IMG/VR virus record: IMGVR_UViG_3300032271_000411
Location: 1 to 53,152 of that record
DNA length: 53,152 bases
Direction: 5' to 3' (one strand)
Source of the DNA: a virus
This document shows positions 22,610 through 30,510 of this stretch, one piece after another. The translations under genes were made by a program, and so were the position numbers. The notes under the pieces were generated by a model. It did not search any database. It saw only the letters and a list, made by a program, of their open reading frames with translations, and was not told the origin of the DNA. Each line of letters opens with the position of its first letter. Positions within the stretch are counted from its first letter, which is position 1.

Positions 22610-23280
22610 ACCCCACCCCCCATCTTTTCAATAATCGCGCCAAAGTCAGCGGGCTCCCAAGCGTCGAGTTTTCCTGAACGATCCTTGGCCAACCAAAGCC
22701 CGTCTGAGTCGCATAACAGAGCCCTTTGACTCACGCCGTCGGCGTCCTTTTCAACGCGCAGGGCAAGAACCAAGTCAAAGTAGTAAGGCAGGGATTGCCC
22801 CGTTTGCTTGCCTGGCATGCTTGGTGCGTACAGGATCCTCCCCATCTCATCGGCCGTCTTCTCGACCTTAGCGGTCATGAGAACGTGGCGGCCTGACAAG
22901 TCGCGAAAGGCGCGGATGATATCGGCCATCTGCTCGGCCATCGCCCCGTAAGCAGCACGCGGATCCTTGCTGCTTTTCTTTTCAGTGTTAAGCACCACCT
23001 CGGCAATCTCACTGATTGAGTCCAACACCACCGAGTCAAACTCTTTGCCCGCTCCCTCGTTTAACCACTCGTAGGCCTCCCAAAGGTCAGCCATCGTGCT
23101 GATCTCCAAGAACGGCAGGTTTGCATCTTTAATTGACAACAGCCCGCCCTCTGCCGAAAGAATGACAGGGTTAGGCATGGTGGCCGCGAGCGTAGTCTTA
23201 CCCGCCCCCGCCTGCCCGTAGACCAGCGCCTTGACGCCGTTGCCCGATAAATCGGACGTCGATTTTAAGTTGATAGCCAA
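22606..23280 (-). CDS. Sak4-like RecA-fold ATPase (recombination)
   Basis: 224 residues, first gene of the long early operon. Walker A GQAGAGKTT (22-30), Walker B SVVLDSISE (about 83-91), and HVLMTAKVEKTADEMGRILY fit the AAA_24/Sak4 group of phage single-strand annealing ATPases, about half the size of RecA. It would pair homologous strands together with the DUF669-like protein and the nuclease. Expression should start from the minus promoter at 23339-23368. An AGGAG-type site precedes the ATG. Confidence 0.85.
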   Translation of the reverse strand: MAINLKSTSDLSGNGVKALVYGQAGAGKTTLAATMPNPVILSAEGGLLSIKDANLPFLEISTMADLWEAYEWLNEGAGKEFDSVVLDSISEIAEVVLNTEKKSSKDPRAAYGAMAEQMADIIRAFRDLSGRHVLMTAKVEKTADEMGRILYAPSMPGKQTGQSLPYYFDLVLALRVEKDADGVSQRALLCDSDGLWLAKDRSGKLDAWEPADFGAIIEKMGGGV

Positions 23281-23334
23281 GATGGCTCTCCTATGTTGTT
23301 ATCCCGCCGATCAGACAATCTGTTGGGCGATTGG

Positions 23335-23368
23335 TTGAATTATTCCACAAATAAAAGTATATTGTCAA
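23335..23368. promoter_or_regulatory. Two opposed, superimposed promoters
   Basis: Plus strand: TTGAAT (23335-23340), 17-bp spacer, TATATT (23358-23363). Minus strand: TTGACA (23368-23363), 18-bp spacer, AATAAT (23344-23339). Each promoter's -10 lies within or beside the other's -35, so both cannot be occupied at once. One serves the replication genes rightward, the other the early operon leftward. Confidence 0.6.
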
Positions 23369-23393
23369 CTGTATTATTTAATTGAGGTGCAAT

Positions 23394-23579
23394 ATGTTGA
23401 CTTTAGATGAAATCCGCAAGAAGTTGCAAGACAGAAGTATTCCCTATGTGGCCGCTCAAACTGGGCTAAGCTACAACACCATTCGAGACATTCGCAACAA
23501 ACCTGACGCTAACCCGACCTATAACGTGTTGGCCGCTTTAAATAGTTATTTCGAACAAGCCAAGGAGGCGGTCAAATGA
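23394..23579 (+). CDS. Small HTH (Cro-like) protein
   Basis: 61 residues from the ATG at 23394, with GAGGTG 6 bases upstream. LDEIRKKLQDRSIPYVAAQT then GLSYNTIRDIRNKPDANPTY is a helix-turn-helix with the recognition helix around residues 25-33, like many phage Cro-type regulators. Located at the promoter switch, it may repress one or both promoters. It overlaps the next gene (ATGA). Confidence 0.75.
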   Translation: MLTLDEIRKKLQDRSIPYVAAQTGLSYNTIRDIRNKPDANPTYNVLAALNSYFEQAKEAVK

Positions 23580-23791
23580 AAACAATGATTCGTAATAAAT
23601 TTTCATTTAGTTTTTTTAATGAAGAATCAGCGTTTTATTTTGACATTCATCAATTGAGTGAACACGCTACAGAGATGATTTTTAAAATTGAAAATGTAGA
23701 CGAAAAAGTATTTTTTGATGCGACTTTGACAGAGGAGGAAGCTATCGCGCTGCGTGACTTTTTGAACCATGCATTACCTATAACAAAATGA
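23576..23791 (+). CDS. Small early protein, unknown function
   Basis: 71 residues, beta-rich first half (KFSFSFFNEESAFYFDIHQL) and a C-terminal helix (TEEEAIALRDFLNHAL). It is A+T-richer than its neighbours. Overlaps both flanking genes by 4 bases. No family recognised. Confidence 0.65.
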   Translation: MKTMIRNKFSFSFFNEESAFYFDIHQLSEHATEMIFKIENVDEKVFFDATLTEEEAIALRDFLNHALPITK

Positions 23792-25752
23792 GGCACAGCG
23801 ACATGGCTGTTCAAAGCAAATTAGAGGCGGCACTCAGCTACGCCTCTTGGGGCTGGCACGTGTTGCCAGTTGTGCCCAATGAAAAAATCCCCGCAACTGC
23901 GCACGGCGTGCACGACGCAACGACTGACCCGGCACAGATTAAAGTATGGTGGACCCAAAACCCAGACTTCAACATCGGTATTGCCGCGGGTCACATCAGC
24001 AACATCGTCGTGTTTGACATCGACCCGCGCAACGGTGGCGACCTGTCTTGGGAGACGTGGCTTAGCGAGCACGGCGCGGCACCCGACGGCGCGTACCAGT
24101 TAACTGCGGGCGGCGGTCAGCACTACATCAGCGTATATCGCGACAGTATTAAGAGCTGCAAACTGCGCGAGGGCATCGACCTGCTTTCAAACGGTCGATA
24201 CTTCTTGGCGAGCCCTTCAACGATTAACGGGCGTACCTACGACTGGGAAGCGTCGAGCGATCCGTTCGAGGGCGTGGCACCGTTTCACATTCCTGAGCCG
24301 TGGCTCGCAGCGCTCTCTGTGCGCAAGGTCATCGTCAACGCGCAGAGCTCACTCATCGAGGGCAACCGCAACGCAGGGCTTACCGCAATCGCGGGGTCTC
24401 TCAGGCGCTTAGGCATGACCGAGCCAGAGATACTAGCCGCATTAAACGCCACGAACGAGAACCGGTGCTCGACCCCGCTGCCGGCCTCTGAGATCAGACA
24501 GATTAGTCGATCAGTTGCGCGTTACGAGCCTGAGTTTGACATGGCCGGCGACACCGCGCTTGGTGCCCAGGCGGCTCAGAACCTACTTAAAAAGCAAGAA
24601 GATTACGTTCACCCTTTAGCTCAATTCGTTAACTATGACTTAACGAACATGAAGCCCCGCGAGTACATCTTAGACGGCATCATCGGTATGGGGTTGACTC
24701 TCATCGCGGGTGCCGCGGCCGCCGGAAAGACCACGCAGTTAGTGCCCCTCGCGTGCAGGATTGCGCACCTGTGCGAGCCCGATGACCCGCTCAAGCCTTT
24801 ACTTAGGCGCAAGATCATCTACATCACAGAGGACAGCGCCCAGGTGATCAACATCCTGCGCTCGATGCGCGAGTCTGGGCATCTAGGGGGCGCAAGCCAG
24901 GAAGAGATGCATGAGTACTTTAAGATCGTTGACGCCAAGCGCCTGCCGGTCGCTGAGATCGTTAAGGTCGCCGAGACTTACCTCGCAATGCTCACCGAGA
25001 ACATAAGCCCCGTGACGGGCGAGGTGCACATGACCGTGCCGTGGCCGGTGTTTGACACTAGCAGCTCAACGATTGATTTAGAGAACGAGAGCGACAACTC
25101 AGTCGTTGGGCGTGCCCTAGCGGTGCTTAAACAGCGGTTTCAGGGCGTGCCGATGGGTATTGTGGGTCACATAGCCAAAGCGCTCAAACGCGCCGACGTG
25201 GCTGATTTTAGTGCCCGCGGGGCTGGTGCCTGGGAGGCCGATGCAAATCAGGTGATTTATCTGATCAAAGAGGACGATGGCACACGCTGGATGGAGATCA
25301 AAGACGCTAAGCATCGCTTTGTCGCTAAAGTTGACGGCATCAAGTTCGAAGCAGTTGTGAATAAGATTAAGACTTTTGACATGTTGGGCAACGAAGTTGA
25401 AGAGACTCTGATTCATGGTCACCCCGTAGCGATTGAGACGGGCGGCAAGAAAGCATTAAAAGAGCAGAAAGAGCAGGACAAAAAGCGCGGCGAGGCGGCT
25501 GCGAAGCATTTAGAAAAGGCAAAATATGAGGATTTGGTGGTCAATGAGTTAGCCTCTCTACAGCCACATGAGTACCGAACAATGAACGAATTGGTTGATT
25601 TATTGCCTATGGGCAAGGGCAATGCGCTTGATTTTATTAAAGGCATGGCGCGTCAAAAGTTGATCTCGATGATTGATTTGCCGTTTCCTGAAGAGATCAT
25701 AAAAAGAGCTAATTCTCATCGTACAATTTTCACAAAGTCTCACGAAGTATGA
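23788..25752 (+). CDS. Bifunctional primase-polymerase and helicase
   Basis: 654 residues. Residues about 10-175 form a Prim-Pol (AEP) domain: GWHVLPVVPNEKIP, catalytic VFDIDP (D77, D79), GGGQHYI (H112), then GIDLLSNGRYFLASPS. A primase C-terminal helical domain follows (EGNRNAGLTAIAGSLRRLGM, about 190-245). Residues about 285-510 are a RecA-like ATPase with Walker A GAAAAGKTT (K314), a HIAKALKRADV sensor-like segment and AWEADANQVIYLI. Such proteins prime and unwind at the origin. ATG 23788 overlaps the upstream gene; ATG 23803 is a possible alternative start. An iteron cluster lies directly downstream. Confidence 0.9.
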   Translation: MRHSDMAVQSKLEAALSYASWGWHVLPVVPNEKIPATAHGVHDATTDPAQIKVWWTQNPDFNIGIAAGHISNIVVFDIDPRNGGDLSWETWLSEHGAAPDGAYQLTAGGGQHYISVYRDSIKSCKLREGIDLLSNGRYFLASPSTINGRTYDWEASSDPFEGVAPFHIPEPWLAALSVRKVIVNAQSSLIEGNRNAGLTAIAGSLRRLGMTEPEILAALNATNENRCSTPLPASEIRQISRSVARYEPEFDMAGDTALGAQAAQNLLKKQEDYVHPLAQFVNYDLTNMKPREYILDGIIGMGLTLIAGAAAAGKTTQLVPLACRIAHLCEPDDPLKPLLRRKIIYITEDSAQVINILRSMRESGHLGGASQEEMHEYFKIVDAKRLPVAEIVKVAETYLAMLTENISPVTGEVHMTVPWPVFDTSSSTIDLENESDNSVVGRALAVLKQRFQGVPMGIVGHIAKALKRADVADFSARGAGAWEADANQVIYLIKEDDGTRWMEIKDAKHRFVAKVDGIKFEAVVNKIKTFDMLGNEVEETLIHGHPVAIETGGKKALKEQKEQDKKRGEAAAKHLEKAKYEDLVVNELASLQPHEYRTMNELVDLLPMGKGNALDFIKGMARQKLISMIDLPFPEEIIKRANSHRTIFTKSHEV

Positions 25753-25763
25753 GAATGTGCTGA

Positions 25764-25946
25764 ATACCACATGATACCACATGACACTCTTTTCACTAAA
25801 TAATTCTTTATTTCCATGTGGTATTTTGGATGTGGTATCCCTAAAGGGAAATACACGATACTACATGGGTCTGAAGCCCCCATGTAGTATTGTAAATCGA
25901 AGTCTGAATACTACATGAAAAAAGATGAATACCAGAATACTACATA
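25764..25946. repeat. Eight-copy ATACYACATG iteron cluster, candidate origin
   Basis: Plus-orientation copies: 25764-25773, 25774-25783 (adjacent, identical), 25858-25867, 25908-25917, 25937-25946 (last base differs). Minus-orientation copies: 25815-25824, 25829-25838 (one mismatch), 25881-25890. The pair at 25858/25881 extends to a 12-bp inverted repeat able to form a hairpin. The region is A+T-rich, non-coding, and follows the replication gene. It may be the replication origin or an operator array; the initiator is unknown. Confidence 0.7.
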
Positions 25947-25973
25947 GTTTTGCTTTACAAACGAAACGTATAC

Positions 25974-25997
25974 AAAAAACCCCCATTTCTGGGGGTT
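25974..25997 (-). terminator. Terminator of the short minus transcript
   Basis: On the minus strand AACCCCC (25997-25991) pairs with GGGGGTT (25984-25978) around a 6-base loop, with a T-run continuing to 25974. It ends the four-gene minus unit before it reaches the iterons. Confidence 0.82.
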
Positions 25998-26026
25998 AGC
26001 TTAGATTTAATTTAGGGTTGATTTAT

Positions 26027-26200
26027 TTACTTACGGGCCTCAATCACAATCGTTGGCAACAGACTCTTGGCGTATGCCACGGCCGCTGACTTACTGTGAA
26101 AGGTTTCGCTTTCATCGTATTGATGATTTTCCTCATTGTAGGTAGACACATTCCAATATTTATTATATTTATCAAACCACACCTCAATTTTCTTGATCAT
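26027..26200 (-). CDS. Small DUF2188-like protein
   Basis: 57 residues: KIEVWFDKYNKYWNVSTYNE then ETFHSKSAAVAYAKSLLPTI. A short beta hairpin followed by a helix with the SKxxAVxxAKxL pattern resembles DUF2188-type proteins, which are small and uncharacterised. AAAGGAGTTGATCAA provides a good ribosome-binding site. Last gene of the minus unit. Confidence 0.6.
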   Translation of the reverse strand: MIKKIEVWFDKYNKYWNVSTYNEENHQYDESETFHSKSAAVAYAKSLLPTIVIEARK

Positions 26201-26214
26201 TTGATCAACTCCTT

Positions 26215-26403
26215 TTAATAATCAGATTTCAAAACAAGTTTGCAAATTTCAGCTTCAGCAAGCAAGTCATCATGTTTTTGAAGTTGAACAGCAGCCTGTA
26301 CAGGCTCATCAAAAATGTGTTTCCGCAAAACGTACTCATCGTAGTGTTTCTTGGCTTGAACTTTGCAATTTACTAAGCGGGTAAATAATTGAGCTTTTGT
26401 CAT
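26215..26403 (-). CDS. Small helical protein, unknown function
   Basis: 62 residues, helical and Lys/Ala-rich: AQLFTRLVNCKVQAKKHYDE then AAVQLQKHDDLLAEAEICKL. AAAGGAAATGAC precedes the ATG. No family recognised. Confidence 0.6.
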   Translation of the reverse strand: MTKAQLFTRLVNCKVQAKKHYDEYVLRKHIFDEPVQAAVQLQKHDDLLAEAEICKLVLKSDY

Positions 26404-26429
26404 GTCATTTCCTTTGGTTCGTTATGGGA

Positions 26430-26657
26430 TTAATTATCAAAAGCTACGCAAATCACGGCGCAACCATGCGACTTGCAGTTGTGAGACTTCAGGGCACGCA
26501 GAAAAGCATCCTCACGCTCGCGGGCGATCGTTGAGCCCCACTTGGCAGGTGTAGCACCTGCAAGCAACTCGTCGCAGCGTGGGCAGCCCTTTGTCTTCTT
26601 GCCAAAGACCACGCCGCCGCAGGAATGTTTAGTTGTTGTGCTTTTTGCCCATGCCAT
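26430..26657 (-). CDS. Cys-rich small protein with zinc-ribbon-like motif
   Basis: 75 residues. HSCGGVVFGKKTKGCPRCDE is a zinc-ribbon-like C-x-n-C-x2-C segment. The C-terminus HNCKSHGCAVICVAFDN repeats the tag of 16076-16369 (HDCVRSGCTVCVAFEH). GGAGAATAATC precedes the ATG. Function unknown; the shared ending suggests a common partner or processing. Confidence 0.65.
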   Translation of the reverse strand: MAWAKSTTTKHSCGGVVFGKKTKGCPRCDELLAGATPAKWGSTIAREREDAFLRALKSHNCKSHGCAVICVAFDN

Positions 26658-26659
26658 GA

Positions 26660-26830
26660 TTATTCTCCAAACAGTGATGAGATGACGCGCTTGGCTTCAG
26701 CTTTAAGCTCTTTGTTGCTGACCTCTGAGAAGTCAACGCCGTCACACATCAACTGCATGTGCACGTCAAAGGCCTTGCCCTCGTCTAACTCGGGGAACAT
26801 CTTCATCAAGTCTTTGGTTACTTTGTTCAT
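26660..26830 (-). CDS. Small early protein (56 aa)
   Basis: MNKVTKDLMKMFPELDEGKA then FDVHMQLMCDGVDFSEVSNK and a helical end. First gene of the minus unit beside the terminase genes; GACCGGAGC lies 6 to 14 bases upstream and contains the Shine-Dalgarno GGAG. Function unknown. Confidence 0.6.
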   Translation of the reverse strand: MNKVTKDLMKMFPELDEGKAFDVHMQLMCDGVDFSEVSNKELKAEAKRVISSLFGE

Positions 26831-26991
26831 CGTCTTGCTCCGGTCAGTTTATCTGGTTGGTGTGGTTCGCCCACAAACAAATAGTAACACGAAAAAACAC
26901 ATTGTGTTAAATATTTACAATTATTTTCTAGGTGTTTTCCCTAGTTTTGATAAAAATGTTGTTTTTAGTGTGATTTTGATACAATTTGAAA
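26831..26991. promoter_or_regulatory. Divergent promoter region before the terminase genes
   Basis: Minus: extended -10 TGT then TACTAT (26889-26881), leader with GACCGGAGC (26845-26837), and a 13-bp palindrome AACACA-T-TGTGTT at 26896-26908, close upstream and operator-like. Plus: extended -10 TGA then TACAAT (26977-26985) places the expected transcription start at about 26992, the terminase ATG. No strong -35 is seen for either. Confidence 0.5.
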
Positions 26992-27327
26992 ATGGAAATT
27001 GAAAAACAACCTAAGAAAACCAAGGGCGGTGTCCGTGAAGGCGGCGGTCGTCCTAAGGGCGTGCCTAATAAGGCCACAACGCTCGCCAGAGAGGCCTTCG
27101 CGGCCTTCGTGGATGGGAATGCCCACCGCATGCAGGAGTGGCTTGAGCAGGTCGCTGTCGATCCTAAGCATGGTCCGAAGGTTGCCATTGAATTAGTGCT
27201 GCAGGTCAGCGAGTACCACATCCCTAAGTTGGCTCGCACTGAACACGTTGGCGACGGGGGCGGCCCTGTTGAGATGCGCGTGTCTCTAATTGAGAAGATT
27301 GCAGCCCGACGGCTCAAAGATGGCTGA
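26992..27327 (+). CDS. terS: Terminase small subunit-like protein
   Basis: 111 residues from the ATG at 26992. The Lys/Gly-rich start (KKTKGGVREGGGRPKGVPNK) then ATTLAREAFAAFVDGNAHRM resembles phage DNA-binding terminase small subunits with a GRPKG-type N-terminus. It would recognise the packaging site and recruit the large subunit. Its stop overlaps the large-subunit start by 8 bases. No Shine-Dalgarno site is visible, so it may be translated from a leaderless transcript. Confidence 0.78.
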   Translation: MEIEKQPKKTKGGVREGGGRPKGVPNKATTLAREAFAAFVDGNAHRMQEWLEQVAVDPKHGPKVAIELVLQVSEYHIPKLARTEHVGDGGGPVEMRVSLIEKIAARRLKDG

Positions 27328-28714
27328 AGAGCTGGTCGAGCTCAGCATTGAAGAGCTCGTCATGCTCGACTGGCGTGAGTCTTGGTTTGATACCGCACGC
27401 CCCAAACAGATCATGCCCGACGGCGATTGGTGGACGACCTGGTTGATCTTGGCCGGCCGCGGTTGGGGTAAGACAAAGACCGGTGCCCAGGCGCTCGGTT
27501 GGTACGCGGCCACAAACCCCAACACCCGCTGCGGCATCATCGCCCCCACGACCAACGACGTCCGCGCCGTTTGCCTCGAGGGCGAGTCTGGCTTGATGGC
27601 GGTGCTTCCGCCTTCAATCATATCCGGATACAACAAATCATTGCTTGAGGTCACGCTCAAGAACGGCTCTATCATCCGCGGGTTCTCGGCCGAAGAGCCG
27701 TCGCGTCTACGTGGTCCACAGCATCACATCGTTTGGTGTGACGAGGCGGCCGCCTGGCAGTACCCCGACGAGGCGTGGTCGATGATGAAGTTTGGCTTGC
27801 GGCTTGGCCAGAGCCCGAAGGTAATCGTGACCACGACCCCCAAGCCCATCGACTTGGTTCGCCAGTTGGTGGACGAGGCCGAAGACGAGGACAGCTCAAC
27901 GATCATGACCACGGGCTCGACCTTCGAGAACGCCGATAACCTCGCCAAGTCATTCATCGATGAGCTCGCGCAGTTTGACGGCACCACGCTCGGCCGCCAA
28001 GAGCTGTACGCCGAGCTGATCTCTGAGCTCGAGGGCGGTATCGTCAGCGAGAGCTGGTTCAAGCTCTGGCCGGCCGCCAAGCCCCTGCCTCAGTTCGAGT
28101 ACGTCGTACAGTCGTACGACTGCGCGACCTCGGACAAGACCTCCAACGACCCGACCGCCTGCGTGGTGCTCGGGATCTTTCGCCCGTCGCCCGACAAGGC
28201 CATGTCCGCGATGGTGATCGACGCCTGGTCGGAGCACATGCTCTACCCTGACCTGCGCCCTAAGGTCATCGAAGAGGCCACCTCTATATATGGTGACGAG
28301 AACGAGTTCGGGAACGGCAAGAAAGTTGACTTGATCCTAATCGAGGACAAGTCCGCGGGCATCTCGCTCATCCAAGACCTGCAACGCGCCAACCTACCCG
28401 TGCGATCCTACAACCCAGGGCGTGCCGACAAGACCATGCGCCTGAACTTAGTCGCCCCGCTCATCATGCGCGGGCGCGTCTACCTGCCCGAGTCTGAGGA
28501 TCGACCAGGCAAGCCCCGCAAGTGGCTCAACCCCTTTGTCACCCAGGTCTGCTCCTTCCCCAACGCCAAGCACGACGACTACTGCGACGCGCTTAGCCAA
28601 GCCCTGCGCGTGCTGCGCGACATGAACTTCATTGAAATTGACCCGGTTGTGCATTATGATGACGAGTATGACGAGGATCGACGGATCCGGCGTGAGAATC
28701 CCTATGCGATGTGA
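27320..28714 (+). CDS. terL: Terminase large subunit
   Basis: 464 residues from the ATG at 27320. The ATPase domain has Walker A GRGWGKTKT (about 46-54), RGFSAEEPSRLRGPQ, and Walker B IVWCDEAAAW (D/E about 139-140), plus TTTPKP coupling motif. The nuclease domain has SYDCATSDKTSNDPTACVV, LILIEDKSAGISLIQDL and the terminal KHDDYCDALSQAL. Length and motifs are typical. It powers DNA entry through the portal and cuts the concatemer. Confidence 0.95.
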   Translation: MAEELVELSIEELVMLDWRESWFDTARPKQIMPDGDWWTTWLILAGRGWGKTKTGAQALGWYAATNPNTRCGIIAPTTNDVRAVCLEGESGLMAVLPPSIISGYNKSLLEVTLKNGSIIRGFSAEEPSRLRGPQHHIVWCDEAAAWQYPDEAWSMMKFGLRLGQSPKVIVTTTPKPIDLVRQLVDEAEDEDSSTIMTTGSTFENADNLAKSFIDELAQFDGTTLGRQELYAELISELEGGIVSESWFKLWPAAKPLPQFEYVVQSYDCATSDKTSNDPTACVVLGIFRPSPDKAMSAMVIDAWSEHMLYPDLRPKVIEEATSIYGDENEFGNGKKVDLILIEDKSAGISLIQDLQRANLPVRSYNPGRADKTMRLNLVAPLIMRGRVYLPESEDRPGKPRKWLNPFVTQVCSFPNAKHDDYCDALSQALRVLRDMNFIEIDPVVHYDDEYDEDRRIRRENPYAM

Positions 28715-28717
28715 TCT

Positions 28718-30508
28718 ATGACAAATCCACTCGATTACACGATCCAAGACCCCGAGGCTATGCGCTACGCGCTTATGCAAGACTCGAGCTACCGCGGGGG
28801 CGGCGCTGTGCGCATGGCCGACGGCGGTATCCTTGACGGCCACCCCGTTTTTCAGACAGCGCAGACGCCCTTCGCCGAGTACCGGCACAGCATCGGCATG
28901 AACCACGGCGGCATGCACTTCGATGAGGGCGGCCAAGTAACGGGCTACGGTTCAGACGTGCCACAATTAGATGATCGTGGGCACTTAATCCGTGCACAGC
29001 CAACGGCTGAGCAGCGACTGCTTGACCGCGGCATTGCCCCTGAAGGTATGTCTGACTCTCAGTATGCGCAGGCGCAAATTGATCGAGGCAATACAAAGCC
29101 TGGGCACATCGCCAATGCGCTAACGCGCATTTTATCTATTCCCGAACATCTGATTGGCTCTAGTATGGGGCTTGACCCAATGATGGGTCTGATCGGCAAG
29201 ACAGGCGAACTGCATAGCATACCTAAGGCTGGGCAGTACGCAGCGAGCCGAGTTGCGCCATTTGCTAAAGACACCGCCCAGATGGCTGCTGAGTTGTATG
29301 AGCGTGGACAGATGCCCGGCATGGTTGCGCCTGCGTCATATGCAATATCTCCAGAAAAAGCTGCGACGCGCATGCAAGCAAAGTCAATCATTGACCCGCA
29401 ACGCATGGCGTTCCCTGGTATTTACAGCCACCCATCCGAGATCGCCGCCGAGGCTGCCTCACGGGTCGCCCCCGAAAGCCCCAACCTCAAACGCGTCTTT
29501 GGCGTGAGCCGCGACGATTTATATGAGATCGGCAAGGACTTGCGCGGTAACTTGCCTGGCACGCTGCCTGGTGCTGCGGCCAAACCTAAGGGCTCAACGG
29601 CAGCAGAGAGGGTCATGTCAGACAAGAACGTTCAGCGCATCTTGGACGTCAACGCCGAGGCCGAGAAGTATCCCGAGCTCGTGCGTGGTATGGATCCTTG
29701 GTATGTCATGACACCGTACTACAAGCGCATGGTTGAGTTGCTCGGTCCAGAAAAAGCGGCGATCGAGTACCGATTACAAAATACCCTCATGGGCATGGCC
29801 TCGCCTGGCTCTGAGGTTACCACCGAGATCCCGCGTGGCTCGGCTGCCTACTTCCTGCAAAAGCAGGGCAGGTGGCCTGAGTTTATGAAAGACATAGGAA
29901 TTGCCCAAGATAAAAGAGAGGCCGCGGGTGTGGCCTCAGATATCATCGGGGTGCCAGGCCACGTCTATCATCGGACGGCGCAGGCCGGTCCAATGGACAA
30001 GTTCTTGAGCACTGGTGATTTCACCATGACCACGCCAAAGGTGCCGATGTATATCGAGGCGAGTGGCGTGCCAGAGACTGGCTTTCAGACACGGACACCT
30101 GTTGGCGACGCGCACTGGTCGCGTGCTGTTGGCTTGGCCGACACTCGAGGTGCAAAGACCAGCAAGGGCAAAGAGGTTGTGCCAGGCGGTAGCGTGAGCA
30201 ACCCCGAGATGGCCCAACTCGCGCCTTGGTGGCGCGACAAGATTGCTGCCCAACTAGGTATTGAGTCTGTGCCCGCACAGGCGCGAACATGGGGGGCGTT
30301 CTCTGGCCAAACCGGTGTGACCACGCCAATCGGTTCGCCTAAGCTCGAGATGATTGCTGACCAAATTGCTATGACAGCAAAGCGTTTAGGCGTAAGCATT
30401 GAAACCGCCCGCGATATGGTTATGACAGGACAGGCACGAATGGGTAAAAAAGACGGCGGCGAAGTATCCCTCGATCAAATGCGCCACGAACTAACAAAGG
30501 CTAAATAA
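28718..30508 (+). CDS. Large protein between terminase and portal, unknown function
   Basis: 596 residues. The N-terminus holds several Gly-Gly tags (MADGGILDGH, NHGGMHFDEGGQ). The C-terminal 250 residues include TPVGDAHWSRAVGLADTR and a WGAFSGQTGVTTPIGSPKLE segment, similar to a family of unknown role that I associate with the terminase-portal gap of environmental phages (possibly DUF7178). It ends KKDGGEVSLDQMRHELTKAK. Perhaps a virion-associated or packaging-accessory protein; this rests on position. Confidence 0.6.
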   Translation: MTNPLDYTIQDPEAMRYALMQDSSYRGGGAVRMADGGILDGHPVFQTAQTPFAEYRHSIGMNHGGMHFDEGGQVTGYGSDVPQLDDRGHLIRAQPTAEQRLLDRGIAPEGMSDSQYAQAQIDRGNTKPGHIANALTRILSIPEHLIGSSMGLDPMMGLIGKTGELHSIPKAGQYAASRVAPFAKDTAQMAAELYERGQMPGMVAPASYAISPEKAATRMQAKSIIDPQRMAFPGIYSHPSEIAAEAASRVAPESPNLKRVFGVSRDDLYEIGKDLRGNLPGTLPGAAAKPKGSTAAERVMSDKNVQRILDVNAEAEKYPELVRGMDPWYVMTPYYKRMVELLGPEKAAIEYRLQNTLMGMASPGSEVTTEIPRGSAAYFLQKQGRWPEFMKDIGIAQDKREAAGVASDIIGVPGHVYHRTAQAGPMDKFLSTGDFTMTTPKVPMYIEASGVPETGFQTRTPVGDAHWSRAVGLADTRGAKTSKGKEVVPGGSVSNPEMAQLAPWWRDKIAAQLGIESVPAQARTWGAFSGQTGVTTPIGSPKLEMIADQIAMTAKRLGVSIETARDMVMTGQARMGKKDGGEVSLDQMRHELTKAK

Positions 30509-30510
30509 TT

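Noticed and set aside
25764-25946. CRISPR array
   Set aside because: The repeats are only 10 bp, occur in both orientations and have irregular spacing, and no cas gene is near.
8915-26830. Temperate lifestyle genes (integrase, CI-type repressor)
   Set aside because: Only small HTH and Arc-type regulators are present; no tyrosine or serine recombinase motif was found, and no att-like repeat near a tRNA.
27950-28237. Minus-strand ORFs opposite the terminase and portal genes
   Set aside because: GC-rich third positions keep antisense frames open; no motif or start signal supports them.
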